Assembly: GCF_900090235.1 (NCBI RefSeq) | Contig: NZ_LT607750.1 | Location: 6,005,001 to 6,069,000 of the forward strand | Source of the DNA: Micromonospora echinaurantiaca | GTDB lineage: Bacteria; Actinomycetota; Actinomycetes; Mycobacteriales; Micromonosporaceae | Length of the DNA: 64,000 bases | Direction of reading: 5' to 3' | Shown: piece by piece, positions 54,431-63,448 of the stretch | Position numbering within the stretch: position 1 is the stretch's first letter | Layout of the letters: each line of letters begins with the position of its first letter | Program-made: the position numbers and the translations under genes | Notes under the pieces: generated by a model | What the model saw: the letters and a program-made list of their open reading frames with translations, nothing else | Databases searched by the model: none | What the model was told of the DNA's origin: nothing

Positions 54431-54886
54431 TCAGAGGCCGAGCTGCCGGCGTACCTCGGCGGCCACCCGGCCCCCCTCGGCCCGGCCGGCCACCGCGCCC
54501 TGGGCCGCCTTCATGGCCGGGCCCATCTGCGCCTTGCCGGTGAACCCGCCCGCGGCGAGCGCCCCCGCGACCAGCTCGGCCAGCTCGGAGTCGGAGAGCT
54601 GCTTCGGCAGGTAGCGCTCCAGCACCTCGCCCTCGGCGGTCTCCTTCGCGGCCTGGTCGGTGCGGCCCGCGTCGGCGAAGGCGGTCGCGGCCTCGCGCCG
54701 CTTCTTCGCCTCCTTGGTCAGCACCGCCAGCACCTCGTCGTCGGTGAGGTCCCGCTTGGCCTTGCCGGCGACCTCGGCGGTGCCGACGGCCGCCAGGGCC
54801 ATCCGCAGCGTGGAGGTGGTCAGCTCGTCGCGCGCCTTGAGAGCGGCGCGCATGTCGGCGGTGAGGCGGTCCTTCAGCGTGCTCAT
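54431..54886 (-). CDS. GatB/YqeY-domain protein
   Basis: A 151-residue YqeY-type protein: MSTLKDRLTADMRAALKARDELTTSTLRMALAAV at the N-terminus, EVLERYLPKQLSDSELAELV in the middle, then the short C-terminal domain (GPAMKAAQGAVAGRAEGGRVAAEVRRQL). The domain also occurs at the end of GatB, where it binds tRNA, so an aminoacyl-tRNA-related role is likely but unproven. It is convergent with the PBP gene and divergent from the metallophosphoesterase gene. Confidence 0.92.
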   Translation of the reverse strand: MSTLKDRLTADMRAALKARDELTTSTLRMALAAVGTAEVAGKAKRDLTDDEVLAVLTKEAKKRREAATAFADAGRTDQAAKETAEGEVLERYLPKQLSDSELAELVAGALAAGGFTGKAQMGPAMKAAQGAVAGRAEGGRVAAEVRRQLGL

Positions 54887-54911
54887 GGACGGTCAAACTA
54901 CCCTGAACGCC

Positions 54912-55805
54912 ATGCGAAAGCGCACACTATTCCGGCTCGCGGCCGGAACCGCCGCGGTGGGCGCGGCCACCCTGGCCTACGCGTCGCTCGTCGAGCGCAA
55001 CATGTTCACCCTGCGGCGGTACGACGTGCCGGTGCTGCCGGCCGACGCCGAGCCGCTGCGCGTGCTGCACCTGTCGGATCTGCACATGACGCCCGACCAG
55101 GCGCGCAAGCAGCGCTGGGTGGCCTCGCTCGCCGCCCTCGACCCCGACCTGGTCGTGGTGACCGGGGACAACATGGCGCACCCGGATGCCGTGCCGGGGG
55201 TGCTGCGGGCGCTCCAACCGCTGCTCGACTACCCGGGCGCCTTCGTCTTCGGCTCCAACGACTACACCGGCCCGGTCTGGAAGAACCCGTTCACCTACTT
55301 CCTGCCGGACCGCGAGTACACCGAGGGCGTCGAGCTGCCGCACGAGGAGCTGCGCGAGGTGCTCGCCGGCGCCGGCTGGGTGGACCTGAACAACGCCCGT
55401 ACCACGATCAAGGCCGGTGGCCGGGTGGTCGAGCTGGCCGGCGTCGACGATCCGCACATCGAGCGGGACGACTACTCCGCGGTGGCCGGGCCGGTCTCCC
55501 CCTCGGCCGACCTGTCGATCGCGCTCAGCCACTCCCCCGAGCCGCGGGTGCTCGACCAGATGGCCGCCGACGGCTTCGGGCTGCTGCTCGCCGGGCACAC
55601 CCACGGCGGCCAGGTCTGCGTGCCGGGCTTCGGCGCCCTGGTGACCAACTGCGGTCTGCCCCGGTCGATGGCCCGGGGGCTGCACCGGTGGCCCGACTCG
55701 GACTCCTGGCTGCACGTCTCCGCCGGCCTCGGTACGCACCCCACCGCACCGGTCCGGTTCGCCTGCCCGCCCGAGGCCAGCGTCCTCACCCTCATCCCCC
55801 GCTGA
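54912..55805 (+). CDS. Membrane-anchored metallophosphoesterase (YkuE/YaeI-like)
   Basis: A 297-residue protein with an N-terminal membrane segment ([19 protein letters not shown]) and a calcineurin-like phosphoesterase domain: [33 protein letters not shown] and AGHTHGGQV provide the two-metal site. It corresponds to Rv3683 next to ponA2 and may act at the envelope; substrate unknown. ATG 54912. Confidence 0.9.
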   Translation: MRKRTLFRLAAGTAAVGAATLAYASLVERNMFTLRRYDVPVLPADAEPLRVLHLSDLHMTPDQARKQRWVASLAALDPDLVVVTGDNMAHPDAVPGVLRALQPLLDYPGAFVFGSNDYTGPVWKNPFTYFLPDREYTEGVELPHEELREVLAGAGWVDLNNARTTIKAGGRVVELAGVDDPHIERDDYSAVAGPVSPSADLSIALSHSPEPRVLDQMAADGFGLLLAGHTHGGQVCVPGFGALVTNCGLPRSMARGLHRWPDSDSWLHVSAGLGTHPTAPVRFACPPEASVLTLIPR

Positions 55806-55920
55806 CCGCCCCGCCCGGTCCGACGGCCTGCCCGCACCGGCGACCCCCGGCCCGCCTCAGGCAGGCCGCCCGGTGCGGGCGGCGGCCGGCGGCCGGCGCG
55901 AGCGGCCCAAGATCCGCGCA

Positions 55921-55979
55921 ACATCCGGGAAGTAGTGGTGTCCACGGCCTGGTGAGGCCACTACATCCGGGAAGTTGTG
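55921..55979 (+). repeat. Short direct repeat pair around a 6-bp dyad
   Basis: ACATCCGGGAAGTAGTG (55921-55937) recurs at 55963-55979 with one change. TAGTGG (55933-55938) and CCACTA (55958-55963) between them form a dyad, so the whole forms a small repeat-hairpin element upstream of tRNA-Pro. Confidence 0.6.
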
Positions 55980-56071
55980 CGGAACTGCGCCGTTCCGCGG
56001 GCGGTCGGGCGGCGGTGGGGGTACCGAGTTTGACCGTCGAAGCGGGTGGGCTACTATTTGTCGGCACGCCT

Positions 56072-56148
<77 letters not shown>

Positions 56149-56162
56149 GAGGTAAACGCAGG

Positions 56163-56190
56163 TCAAGGCCCCTCCGCAGAGGGGCCTTGA
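56163..56190 (+). terminator. Terminator of tRNA-Pro
   Basis: Perfect 11-bp stem TCAAGGCCCCT / AGGGGCCTTGA (56163-56173 with 56180-56190), six-base loop, followed by TTCGTTT. Located 15 bases after the encoded CCA. Confidence 0.75.
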
Positions 56191-56316
56191 TTCGTTTCCG
56201 GCAATCACGGCTCAGCTTGCGGCAGGAGTGCGTGCCCGGTGGCCTCGGTGCTCTTGGTGGGGTACGTGGCCGGCCGCCCGTGGAAGCAGAGGCCGACGTC
56301 GCTATAGGTTCTCTTG

Positions 56317-57090
56317 GTGGCGATTCCCTCAGTGTTGCAGGAGTCATTGCACGATCCGGTGTTCTGGGCGCGGTATACCTTCGCCCACGAGGAGGGACCC
56401 GGGGCGGATCGGCTTGGTGACCTCGAAGACCTACTGAACAACGACGATGACGACGATGACGATGACGCGGATGAGGATTCCGCCGACTCGTCGCTCGACG
56501 TGGCCTTCGAGGTCGGCGATGGCCACGAGGTCGTACTGAGCATCGACGCCTCGACCGACTCCTACAGCCTGGGTATCACCACCCCCGACCTGGCAGAGCC
56601 GGCCGAGCTCGGATGGGACGACCTCGCACACTGGCACCCGCACGCGTTGCGCTGGGCCGAACTCGACCTGATCTGCCGGGCGATCGCCGCGCGGAATCCG
56701 CGGCTGCAGCACCCCGGGGCTCCATTGGCCCTGCTGTGCCGATTCGCCGCCGTCTTCGACGATGACGACGTGGACCGGGCCGTCGCCGCCGTCGACGAGG
56801 CATACGCCGCGTTACGCCCGCCGCACTGGAAGGGCTACTGGCCGTGCGGCGCCGACTGGCTCGAACGCGCCGACTTCCGTGGTGAGAAGGTCACCTGGCA
56901 GCGCGACGAGGCCGGCAACCTCTGGGCCCATCAGGACGACGCCGACCGCGACGACGAACCCTTCTACAGCACCCGGCTAGGGCCGGACACCGGCGACGGC
57001 TTCCCACACGTCCCGCTCCGGGCCGTGCTGAACGCCGCCACGGCGACGGTGGGCGACCCGCCGGAGTCGGCCGGCCGCCAAGCGGGATAG
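56317..57090 (+). CDS. Hypothetical acidic protein with Asp tract, next to tRNA-Pro
   Basis: A 257-residue protein (GTG 56317; TTG 56314 is the alternative). It begins [22 protein letters not shown], then has an Asp tract ([14 protein letters not shown], about residues 41-54) encoded by GACGATGAC-type repeats, then a mixed alpha/beta region ([24 protein letters not shown]). The rest holds [31 protein letters not shown] and aromatic C-terminal blocks ([27 protein letters not shown]). The general look is like actinobacterial immunity-type or hypothetical proteins, but I recognise no family. The codon pattern is less GC-extreme than neighbours at the Asp tract. Confidence 0.65.
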   Translation: MAIPSVLQESLHDPVFWARYTFAHEEGPGADRLGDLEDLLNNDDDDDDDDADEDSADSSLDVAFEVGDGHEVVLSIDASTDSYSLGITTPDLAEPAELGWDDLAHWHPHALRWAELDLICRAIAARNPRLQHPGAPLALLCRFAAVFDDDDVDRAVAAVDEAYAALRPPHWKGYWPCGADWLERADFRGEKVTWQRDEAGNLWAHQDDADRDDEPFYSTRLGPDTGDGFPHVPLRAVLNAATATVGDPPESAGRQAG

Positions 57091-57194
57091 GCAGCGAGGA
57101 GACATCGGGACCACCAGCAGCGGCCGGCAGGAGACGACACGAGGCGGCAGATAAGGCCCTGCTTCGCAGCGCAAGGTGGCATCGGACGACACCC

Positions 57195-57521
57195 ATGTCC
57201 CGCGAGCCTGTCGGCCGGGCTTCGCGACCGCTTCACCGGGCCGGTGCCCGGGTCATCGTCGACGACGTCTTCCTCGGCGGGGCGGCATCCCAGCAGCGGT
57301 GGCAGCAGGCCCTTGCCGGGCTGGACGTGCTGTGGGTCGGCGTCCGGTGCCAGAGCTCGGTCGCCGCAGGTCGCGAGATTACCCGGGGCGACCGGGTGCC
57401 GGGGATGGCCGCGTTGCAGGCAGCGGCGGTGCACCACGACGTCACCTACGACATCGAGGTGGACACCACGCACACCGAGTCCCTGGTGTGCGCGCGCACC
57501 ATCGCCGCTCACATCAGCTGA
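57195..57521 (+). pseudogene. N-terminally truncated chloramphenicol-phosphotransferase-like remnant
   Basis: A 108-residue frame from ATG 57195 resembles the C-terminal half of chloramphenicol 3'-O-phosphotransferase-like (CPT) kinases: [62 protein letters not shown]. The N-terminal P-loop needed for ATP binding is missing, and no upstream frame supplies it. It is probably a decayed gene. Resistance should not be inferred. Confidence 0.65.
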
Positions 57522-57575
57522 CCGAGGCCGGCTGCCAGCGCCGACGCCGTCGAGCCGGTCCAGACGTGGTCGCTC

Positions 57576-57830
57576 CTACTTCGTACGCTCGGGGTGTATG
57601 TCGCCCGGGTGGACGGGACGGCCAGGGACGCTGATGCACAACTGTCCCGGTTCCGCCGCGCACACCGGGCAGGGGCGGTATGACTCGACCGGCCCGGGGT
57701 CGAGGCCCCTCGCCAGGGCCGCCCGAACGATGTCGTCGGCCGCGTGGTGCAGCTCGGTGTCCCGATGTCTGACGGCCGCCTGGTGGATTCGCTGGAGTGC
57801 GCTGCGTGCCAGCTCCCCTGGATCAGTCAC
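57576..57830 (-). CDS. Small Cys/His-rich protein, putative zinc-binding
   Basis: An 84-residue product if it starts at GTG 57830 (VTDPGELARSALQRIHQAAV); ATG 57908 would give 110 residues. The C-terminal part CPVCAAEPGQLCISVPGRPVHPGDIHPERT gives a C-x2-C-x8-C-x7-H pattern resembling small zinc-binding domains often found in actinomycete accessory regions. Role unknown. Nearby genes suggest an accessory or mobile origin. Confidence 0.6.
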   Translation of the reverse strand: MTDPGELARSALQRIHQAAVRHRDTELHHAADDIVRAALARGLDPGPVESYRPCPVCAAEPGQLCISVPGRPVHPGDIHPERTK

Positions 57831-57954
57831 CCGACCGACCTTCCCGCTGCGCTCGCCGTCACACGCACCCGGCACAGCGACCGGATGAGGGCGGTTTCCC
57901 CCGGGCACAGCGGCCGCCCAGGGTCAAACCGGTCACGGCAGCGGTCCCGGCGGG

Positions 57955-58881
57955 TCACCCGGTGGTGGTGCCCAGGCGGTCCCGGATCAGCGCGATCACC
58001 GTGTCGGCGGTCCGGTCGAGGTAGCTGCGGCCGTCGGGCAGCCGGGCCTCCGGGCTGATGTAGCTACGGGGACCGACGTGGGTGGCCGGATCGAGCCGGT
58101 GCACCGTGATCTTCCCTGCGCGCTCGGCCCGGTTCCACCCGCTCCAGCGGAACAACCGCCACCGCTGCGGGAAGATCCGGGCGCCGACCCGCTCGATCCG
58201 GTCGCCGGCGCTGGTGAGCTGGCAGAGCCCCTGGGCGTGGTCGATGTCGTTGGCGCCGTTGTGGAACCCGCCGAGAGTGATCAGCCAGAGCGGGCAGCGC
58301 AGCTGGGACCAGAGTTCGTTCACCGCGCCGGTGGCGACCTGGGCGCCACCGCTGTAACAGAGCAGCACCACGGGGACGTCGCTGTCCGGCCGGTAACCGG
58401 CGAGCCGGAGCTGGGTGGCGATCTGTGCACCGACGGCGCGGTTGTACAGGGGACGGTACCGGCGGTCGGCGGCGACGAAGATCTGCACCACGTTGTGCAG
58501 GAACAGCACCAGCCCGATGTGGCGGCGCAGCCAGACCCACACCGGCCGGTTGGCGAGCGGGTTGGCCAGCGGAGAGTAGGGCTGCACCTGGCCCAGCACC
58601 CGGAGCTCGGGTGCTCCCGCGATCAGGGACTTCACCAGCCGGCCGCCGTCCCGGGTGTCGTGGAAGCGGCGTTTCCCGATGCCGTCCAGATAGACCAGGT
58701 AGGCGTCCGGCGGGCGGTCCGGGTCCGCGCCCCGGGCGTACGGCATGCCCGCGGGGAGCGCGGTGGTGGGAGTCCGCCAGCCCGCGGCGTAGGCCAGCAC
58801 CTCGTAGCGGGCGAGCAGCGCTTCGGCGATCAGGACCGGCCCGATCCCGGCGAGCAGCAGCAGGAGCGCGAACTCGATCAT
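57955..58881 (-). CDS. Membrane-anchored alpha/beta-hydrolase-like protein
   Basis: A 308-residue protein beginning with a membrane segment (MIEFALLLLLAGIGPVLIAEALLA). A soluble domain has strands YLVYLDGIGKRRF and VPVVLLCYSGGAQVATG, the latter a nucleophile-elbow-like CYSGG (Cys where Gly is usual before the Ser). A second hydrophobic stretch (WLRRHIGLVLFLHNVVQIFVAA) lies in the middle, and CPLWLITLGGFHNGANDIDH lies near the end. It could be a lipase/esterase-type enzyme; the unusual elbow makes this tentative. ATG 58881 overlaps the preceding gene's stop (ATGA). It ends the glycosyltransferase operon. Confidence 0.75.
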   Translation of the reverse strand: MIEFALLLLLAGIGPVLIAEALLARYEVLAYAAGWRTPTTALPAGMPYARGADPDRPPDAYLVYLDGIGKRRFHDTRDGGRLVKSLIAGAPELRVLGQVQPYSPLANPLANRPVWVWLRRHIGLVLFLHNVVQIFVAADRRYRPLYNRAVGAQIATQLRLAGYRPDSDVPVVLLCYSGGAQVATGAVNELWSQLRCPLWLITLGGFHNGANDIDHAQGLCQLTSAGDRIERVGARIFPQRWRLFRWSGWNRAERAGKITVHRLDPATHVGPRSYISPEARLPDGRSYLDRTADTVIALIRDRLGTTTG

Positions 58882-59369
58882 GTGACCGGCTCCGGCGCTC
58901 TTCTGGTGTTGAGCCGCACGACCAGGCGGCGGACGCCCTCGACGGCGACACCGAGCCCGACCCCCGCGACGGCGACGCAGCCGGCGGCGTCCCACCAACC
59001 GACCCCCGCCGTCGCGGCGAGCGCGGTGGCGAGGCCGGCCCCCACTCCGGCCATGAGCAGCAGGTGCAGCAGCGGCCCGAGCAGCGGGAACGCGAGGACG
59101 GCGGCGAGCAGCAGCGGGGCGGCCAGGCCCGGCGTCCAGACCAGCGCGGCCTCCTCGGAGGGGGCGGTGGTCAGCACCAGCTCGGCGAGGGTCCACGCGG
59201 ACAGCGGCCAGAGCGCGAACACGGCGCCGTCGACGATGGCGCCGGCCAGCATCAACCCGACCACCCTCCTACGGGACGCGCCGGACAGGCGTGCCACCAC
59301 GGGCAGGAGCCGCCCGGCGGCCTCGGACAGCCCGGCGAGCAGCAGCAGGACGGCGACGACGGCAGGCAT
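58878..59369 (-). CDS. Four-helix membrane protein in the glycosyltransferase operon
   Basis: A 163-residue polytopic membrane protein with about four segments (VVAVLLLLAGLSEAAGRLLPVV; VVGLMLAGAIVDGAVFALWP; LLLAAVLAFPLLGPLLHLLLMAGVGAGLATALAATA; WWDAAGCVAVAGVGLGVAV). It starts 3 bp after the glycosyltransferase stop and overlaps the hydrolase start. No family recognised. Its place suggests a transport or anchoring role for a glycosylated lipid-like product, which is inference. Confidence 0.75.
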   Translation of the reverse strand: MPAVVAVLLLLAGLSEAAGRLLPVVARLSGASRRRVVGLMLAGAIVDGAVFALWPLSAWTLAELVLTTAPSEEAALVWTPGLAAPLLLAAVLAFPLLGPLLHLLLMAGVGAGLATALAATAGVGWWDAAGCVAVAGVGLGVAVEGVRRLVVRLNTRRAPEPVT

Positions 59370-59372
59370 TCG

Positions 59373-60584
59373 TCAGTCCTGTGCCGGCTGATCGACAACG
59401 ACCTGCCCGGCCCGCTGCGCGTAGCGCTCCAGTTCGTCGGCGGCGCGCGAATAGCCGCCGGCCGCGCGCTGGGCGGCCCGCAGGGTATCCGCGGCGGCCC
59501 GGAACCGGGGCTCGTCGAGCAGCCGCTGGGCGAGCGCGCGGACGACCTCCGCGTCGATCTCCTCGGTGCGGACCGAGAGGCCGGCGTCGAGTTCGACGAT
59601 GCGGGTAGCCACCAACGACTGGTCGGCACCCTGGGGGACCACCAGCATCGGTACGCCGGCGTACAAAGCTTCGTTGACGCTGTTCACCCCGCCGTGGGTG
59701 AGGAACAGCGCCGCGCGGGCCAGCACCTCCGGCTGCGGCACGGAGCGGTGGGCGAGCACGTTGGCCGGCAGCGTACCGAGCGCGTCCGGGTCGGTCTGCC
59801 CGGTGGAGATGACCACGGTGCCACCCAGCGGGGCGAGCGCGGTGGCGAGGTTGCGCAGCAACTGCGGGTCGGCCTTGAACACCGTGCCCAGCGAGGCGTA
59901 CAGCACCGGGTCACGGAGCCGGTCGAGCGGGAACGACGAGTCGACCGGGCGGGAGCCGACGCTCGGCCCGACGAACCGGTAGGACTGGTCGAAGCTGTCA
60001 GCCCCGGGGTGGAACGCCCGCGAGGTGTAGACCAGGTTCAGCGGCTGACGGATGTTCGCCAGGTCGACCAGGGGCAGCGCACCCGTGTCGTAGCGGCGGC
60101 GCAGCTCCCAACGCGACCTCAGGTAGCCCCCGGCGGGGCGGGGTCGGGCCGCCGCCGCGGCGAGCAGCTCCCAGGAGGCACGGGTGGGGCTGGGCACCTG
60201 CCGGTTGAACGCGAAGGTGGTGAACGACGACGCCGCCGGCACGTCGAGTTCCCGCGCGGCCACCGGCCCCCATGGGCAGAGGGAGTCGTGCACGATCAGG
60301 TCGGGCCGGGCGCCGCGCAGATCGGCGAGGACGGCGGGCAGCACGCGTACGGCGGTGCGCGCGAGCTGCTCCATCACCGTGACCGGCGTCGGCGGGCCGG
60401 AGAGCGGTACGTCGTCCCCGGAGTAGCTGAGCACCCGCGCGCCCGTGGCGGCGATCTGCTCGGCATAGCCGGGCGGCGCGTGGTAGGTGACGGAGTGACC
60501 ACGACTGACCAGCTCGGCCACGACCGGCAACGTCGGGTTGACGTGCCCGTGCATGGCGATGTTGAGGAATGCGATGGTGCTCAT
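59373..60584 (-). CDS. MGT-family (GT1) glycosyltransferase
   Basis: A 403-residue GT-B glycosyltransferase of the macrolide/UGT type: MSTIAFLNIAMHGHVNPTLPVVAELVSRGHSVTY at the N-terminus with the catalytic-type His, DLIVHDSLCPWG, LYASLGTVF, and the C-terminal nucleotide-sugar site HGGVNSVNEALYAGVPMLVVPQGADQSLVATR. It transfers a sugar from a nucleotide donor to a small molecule or lipid; members include macrolide-inactivating and natural-product enzymes. The acceptor is unknown. It is first in a three-gene operon with a membrane protein and a hydrolase. Confidence 0.93.
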   Translation of the reverse strand: MSTIAFLNIAMHGHVNPTLPVVAELVSRGHSVTYHAPPGYAEQIAATGARVLSYSGDDVPLSGPPTPVTVMEQLARTAVRVLPAVLADLRGARPDLIVHDSLCPWGPVAARELDVPAASSFTTFAFNRQVPSPTRASWELLAAAAARPRPAGGYLRSRWELRRRYDTGALPLVDLANIRQPLNLVYTSRAFHPGADSFDQSYRFVGPSVGSRPVDSSFPLDRLRDPVLYASLGTVFKADPQLLRNLATALAPLGGTVVISTGQTDPDALGTLPANVLAHRSVPQPEVLARAALFLTHGGVNSVNEALYAGVPMLVVPQGADQSLVATRIVELDAGLSVRTEEIDAEVVRALAQRLLDEPRFRAAADTLRAAQRAAGGYSRAADELERYAQRAGQVVVDQPAQD

Positions 60585-60633
60585 CGGCCGACCCCGGACA
60601 GCCGTGGAGTCAGTGCCCGGCAAGATGTAACGA

Positions 60634-60831
60634 TCACGATCCGCCCTTCTCGGTGACAGCGTAGACGCTGCCGGAGACCGGCACGTCGTGGACCAGGTAC
60701 TCGCCTCCTGTTTCGCGAGCCGGTGCGAGCGGCCTGGGGTAGCCGCCGCCGTCGGGGGCGGCGATCGGCTCACTGTCGCCGCGGTGCCCACCGACCGTTG
60801 ATGGGTGGAGCGCCTCGGTCATCCGGCTCAT
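60634..60831 (-). CDS. Candidate 65-residue protein upstream of the glycosyltransferase
   Basis: A frame reading MSRMTEALHPST, then RETGGEYLVHDVPVSGSVYAVTEKGGS. Codon third positions are strongly G/C. It lies 49 bp upstream of the glycosyltransferase on the same strand and diverges from the secreted protein. The ribosome-binding site is weak, and a second ATG (60822) would shorten it by three residues. No family recognised. It may be a small conserved protein of the operon or a chance frame. Confidence 0.4.
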   Translation of the reverse strand: MSRMTEALHPSTVGGHRGDSEPIAAPDGGGYPRPLAPARETGGEYLVHDVPVSGSVYAVTEKGGS

Positions 60832-60865
60832 TGCCGCGCTCGCATCGATCTCCTATGGTCATCGC

Positions 60866-60883
60866 GCCGGGCGATCGCCCGGC
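60866..60883. promoter_or_regulatory. Perfect 18-bp palindrome 33 bp upstream of the secreted protein start
   Basis: GCCGGGCGATCGCCCGGC reads the same on both strands. Its place between divergent genes and close to the GTG at 60916 makes it a candidate regulator-binding site or a 5'-UTR hairpin. Confidence 0.5.
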
Positions 60884-60915
60884 ATCCCGCGCCATCGACC
60901 TTCCATGGGGGAACC

Positions 60916-63390
60916 GTGCGCACCCTACGTGGCGCCCTGGTCGGCGCCATCGCAGTCCTACTGACATCCACCACAGTGGCCGCCCCGGCACGGGCCGAGG
61001 CAGCCGATCCACCCGCCGCCCCGCACACCGCCTTCACCATGCACTTCGACGGCTGGGGCTACATCGACGGCAACTTCTCCTACGAGGCCTCCCGCAACAC
61101 GCTGGAGATCTACCAGCAGAACGCGAACGGCTACGCACTCGTGATGCGCGGCTTCGACGGCGACCACTGGCACGACCTGAACGTCACCCCGCCGGTGGGC
61201 ACCCGGTTCACCGCGGGGCAGTCCTACGAGACCAGGACCAACTTCAGCCCGCAGGAGTCGATCACCACGCTCAACGTCTCGGGTGACGGGCAGGGCTGCA
61301 GCAGCGGCGCGACCGGCACGCTGGACGTCGCCGAGGCCGAGTACGACGACGAGACGGGCAAGTTCACCGCCTTCGCTGCCAGCTTCTCGATCCCCTGTGG
61401 CGGCACCGACACGGCCAAGGGCGAGATCCGCTTCCAGTCGAGCATCGGGTACAAGGCCACCGACAGCTGGGAGTACCGGCTGCAGATGGGGCGGCAGCCG
61501 GCCGGCGCCGCCGGCACTCCGCAGGACGTCACCGTCGAGGTGAACGGGACGGAGCCGACCACGTTCGGCGCGGCCTCGCTCTCCGGGGCGAACCCGGCCG
61601 CGTTCGAGATCTCGGCGAACACCTGCTCCGGCCAGACCCTCTCGTACGGCCAGACCTGCAAGCTGACCGTCACCCCGAGGGCGTCGGCGATCGGTGAGCA
61701 GACCGCGGTGCTGACCCTGGTCGAGAACTCGGTCGCCGGCAAGGTGGCCCGGCTGCTGTCCCTGGAGGGCTTCGACGCCCGGGGCGCCATCGCCTCGCCG
61801 TCGTACTTCGACTTCGGCTACGTCGCGGCGTACGAGACCTCGGCGCCGAAGACGGTGACCCTCACCGGGGCGGGCGACGTGCCGATCACCTTCGGCACGG
61901 CGTCGATCGTCGGCGCGAACGCGGCCTACTTCAAGATCACCAACGACGCCTGCTCCGGCCGGACCCTGGCCAAGGGGCAGACCTGCGCGATCACCGCCGT
62001 CGCCCGGCCCACCGAGAACACCCAGGGTGGGGCGGTCGTCTCGCTGCCGGACGACAGCTTCGCCGGCTCGACGCAGATCTCGCTGGGCGTCAACGGGTAC
62101 AAGTCCGACAAGGGCACCTACTCCACGATGTCGCCGTACCGGATCCTGGACACCCGCTCCGGCAAGGGCGCGCCGAAGGCGATGGTCGGCTCGGGGAAGG
62201 TGGTGTCGCTCCAGGTCACCGGGGCCGGTGGCGTGCCCACCGACGCCTCGACCGTGGTGCTCAACGTGACCGTCACCGGGCCCACCGGCAGCGGCTTCGT
62301 CACGGTGTACCCGTCGGACGTGGCACGCCCGAACGCCTCGTCGCTGAACTACGTCAAGGGCTGGACCGGAGCCAACTCGGTCACCGTCAAGGTCGGCGCG
62401 AACGGCAAGGTGAACCTCTACAACGCCGGCGCTTCGACGCACCTCGTCGCCGACGTGTTCGGTTACTACTCCAAGGGCCACGAGTGCTGCTCTGGCTACG
62501 ACGGCGGGCAGTACCACGCGCTCGCCAAGCCGATCCGGCTCACCGACACGCGGACCTGGGGCTCCCGCCTTCCGGCCGACCACTACCTCAACTCGGCCGC
62601 GAACTGGAACAGCACCATCAACCCGCGGGTCCGCGCGTTCGCGGTCAACATCACCGCCACCTCGCCGACCGGTTCCGGCTTCCTGACCGCCTGGAGCGGA
62701 TACGCGTACGGGCTGCCGAGCACGTCGACGTTGAACTACGTGAAGGGCGCCACGGTGCCGAACTTCGCGGTGGTGCCGACGACACCCTGTGACGACTGCG
62801 GCAGCGCCACCGGCCTGCCGTCGATCGGGGTGTACACCAGCACCAGCACGCACGTCATCGTGGACCTCGTCGGGTTCTACGACGACGGGACGCTCCCCAA
62901 CGGGCTGCGCTTCTCGCCCGCCGTACCGACCCGGATCGCGGACACCCGCGCCGGGCAGGGCTGGCCGGCGCGGCTCGGGCCGGGGCAGACGGCGACGATC
63001 GCCGCGCCGTCCCCGGTGACGGACGCCGACACGCGGGCGCTGGCGACGAACGTGACCGCCGTCAAGCCGACCCAGACCACCTTCCTGACGGTCTGGCCGG
63101 CGGGCATCGACGGCATCGGCCGGCCGAGCACCTCCAACCTGAACCCGACCGCCGGGTCGGTCGTGCCGAACGCGGTGCAGACCATGGTCGGGCCGGATCG
63201 CAGATTCAACGTCTACAACGCCAGCGGCTACTGCGACGTGGTGGTGGACGTGGTCGGCACCTTCTACCGGTACCCGCCGTCGGCGCCAGCCGACTGGGAG
63301 GCCGGTGCGCGGGCGCGGGGCGCCGCCCCGGCGGATCCCTCAGCGGTGACCCCGACGGCGCCGGCGCCGCAGCGGGCCAAGCAACTGTGA
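60916..63390 (+). CDS. Large secreted modular protein (ASH-type and DTR beta modules)
   Basis: An 824-residue precursor with a signal peptide (ending around APARAEA). After an N-terminal domain (HTAFTMHFDGWGYIDGNF) come two choice-of-anchor/ASH-type beta-sandwich units (FGAASLSGANPAAFEIS..CSGQTLSYGQTCKL and FGTASIVGANAAYFKIT..CSGRTLAKGQTC), each with a Cys pair. Three repeats of about 120-150 residues follow, each opening with RILDTR, RLTDTR or RIADTR and ending in YNAG/YNAS and VVDVVG-type strands, then a short Pro/Ala tail. It is likely an exported cell-surface protein with repeat modules. GTG 60916 follows GGGGGAA. Function unknown. Confidence 0.85.
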   Translation: MRTLRGALVGAIAVLLTSTTVAAPARAEAADPPAAPHTAFTMHFDGWGYIDGNFSYEASRNTLEIYQQNANGYALVMRGFDGDHWHDLNVTPPVGTRFTAGQSYETRTNFSPQESITTLNVSGDGQGCSSGATGTLDVAEAEYDDETGKFTAFAASFSIPCGGTDTAKGEIRFQSSIGYKATDSWEYRLQMGRQPAGAAGTPQDVTVEVNGTEPTTFGAASLSGANPAAFEISANTCSGQTLSYGQTCKLTVTPRASAIGEQTAVLTLVENSVAGKVARLLSLEGFDARGAIASPSYFDFGYVAAYETSAPKTVTLTGAGDVPITFGTASIVGANAAYFKITNDACSGRTLAKGQTCAITAVARPTENTQGGAVVSLPDDSFAGSTQISLGVNGYKSDKGTYSTMSPYRILDTRSGKGAPKAMVGSGKVVSLQVTGAGGVPTDASTVVLNVTVTGPTGSGFVTVYPSDVARPNASSLNYVKGWTGANSVTVKVGANGKVNLYNAGASTHLVADVFGYYSKGHECCSGYDGGQYHALAKPIRLTDTRTWGSRLPADHYLNSAANWNSTINPRVRAFAVNITATSPTGSGFLTAWSGYAYGLPSTSTLNYVKGATVPNFAVVPTTPCDDCGSATGLPSIGVYTSTSTHVIVDLVGFYDDGTLPNGLRFSPAVPTRIADTRAGQGWPARLGPGQTATIAAPSPVTDADTRALATNVTAVKPTQTTFLTVWPAGIDGIGRPSTSNLNPTAGSVVPNAVQTMVGPDRRFNVYNASGYCDVVVDVVGTFYRYPPSAPADWEAGARARGAAPADPSAVTPTAPAPQRAKQL

Positions 63391-63448
63391 CCGGGTGAGA
63401 CCCGGGGACCGCGCGCCGCCACGACGGGCGGTCCCCGGCACCGAACGG

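Noticed and set aside
51828..54896. 1022-codon minus-strand frame opposite the PBP gene
   Set aside because: Shadow of the PBP and yqeY genes; no motifs.
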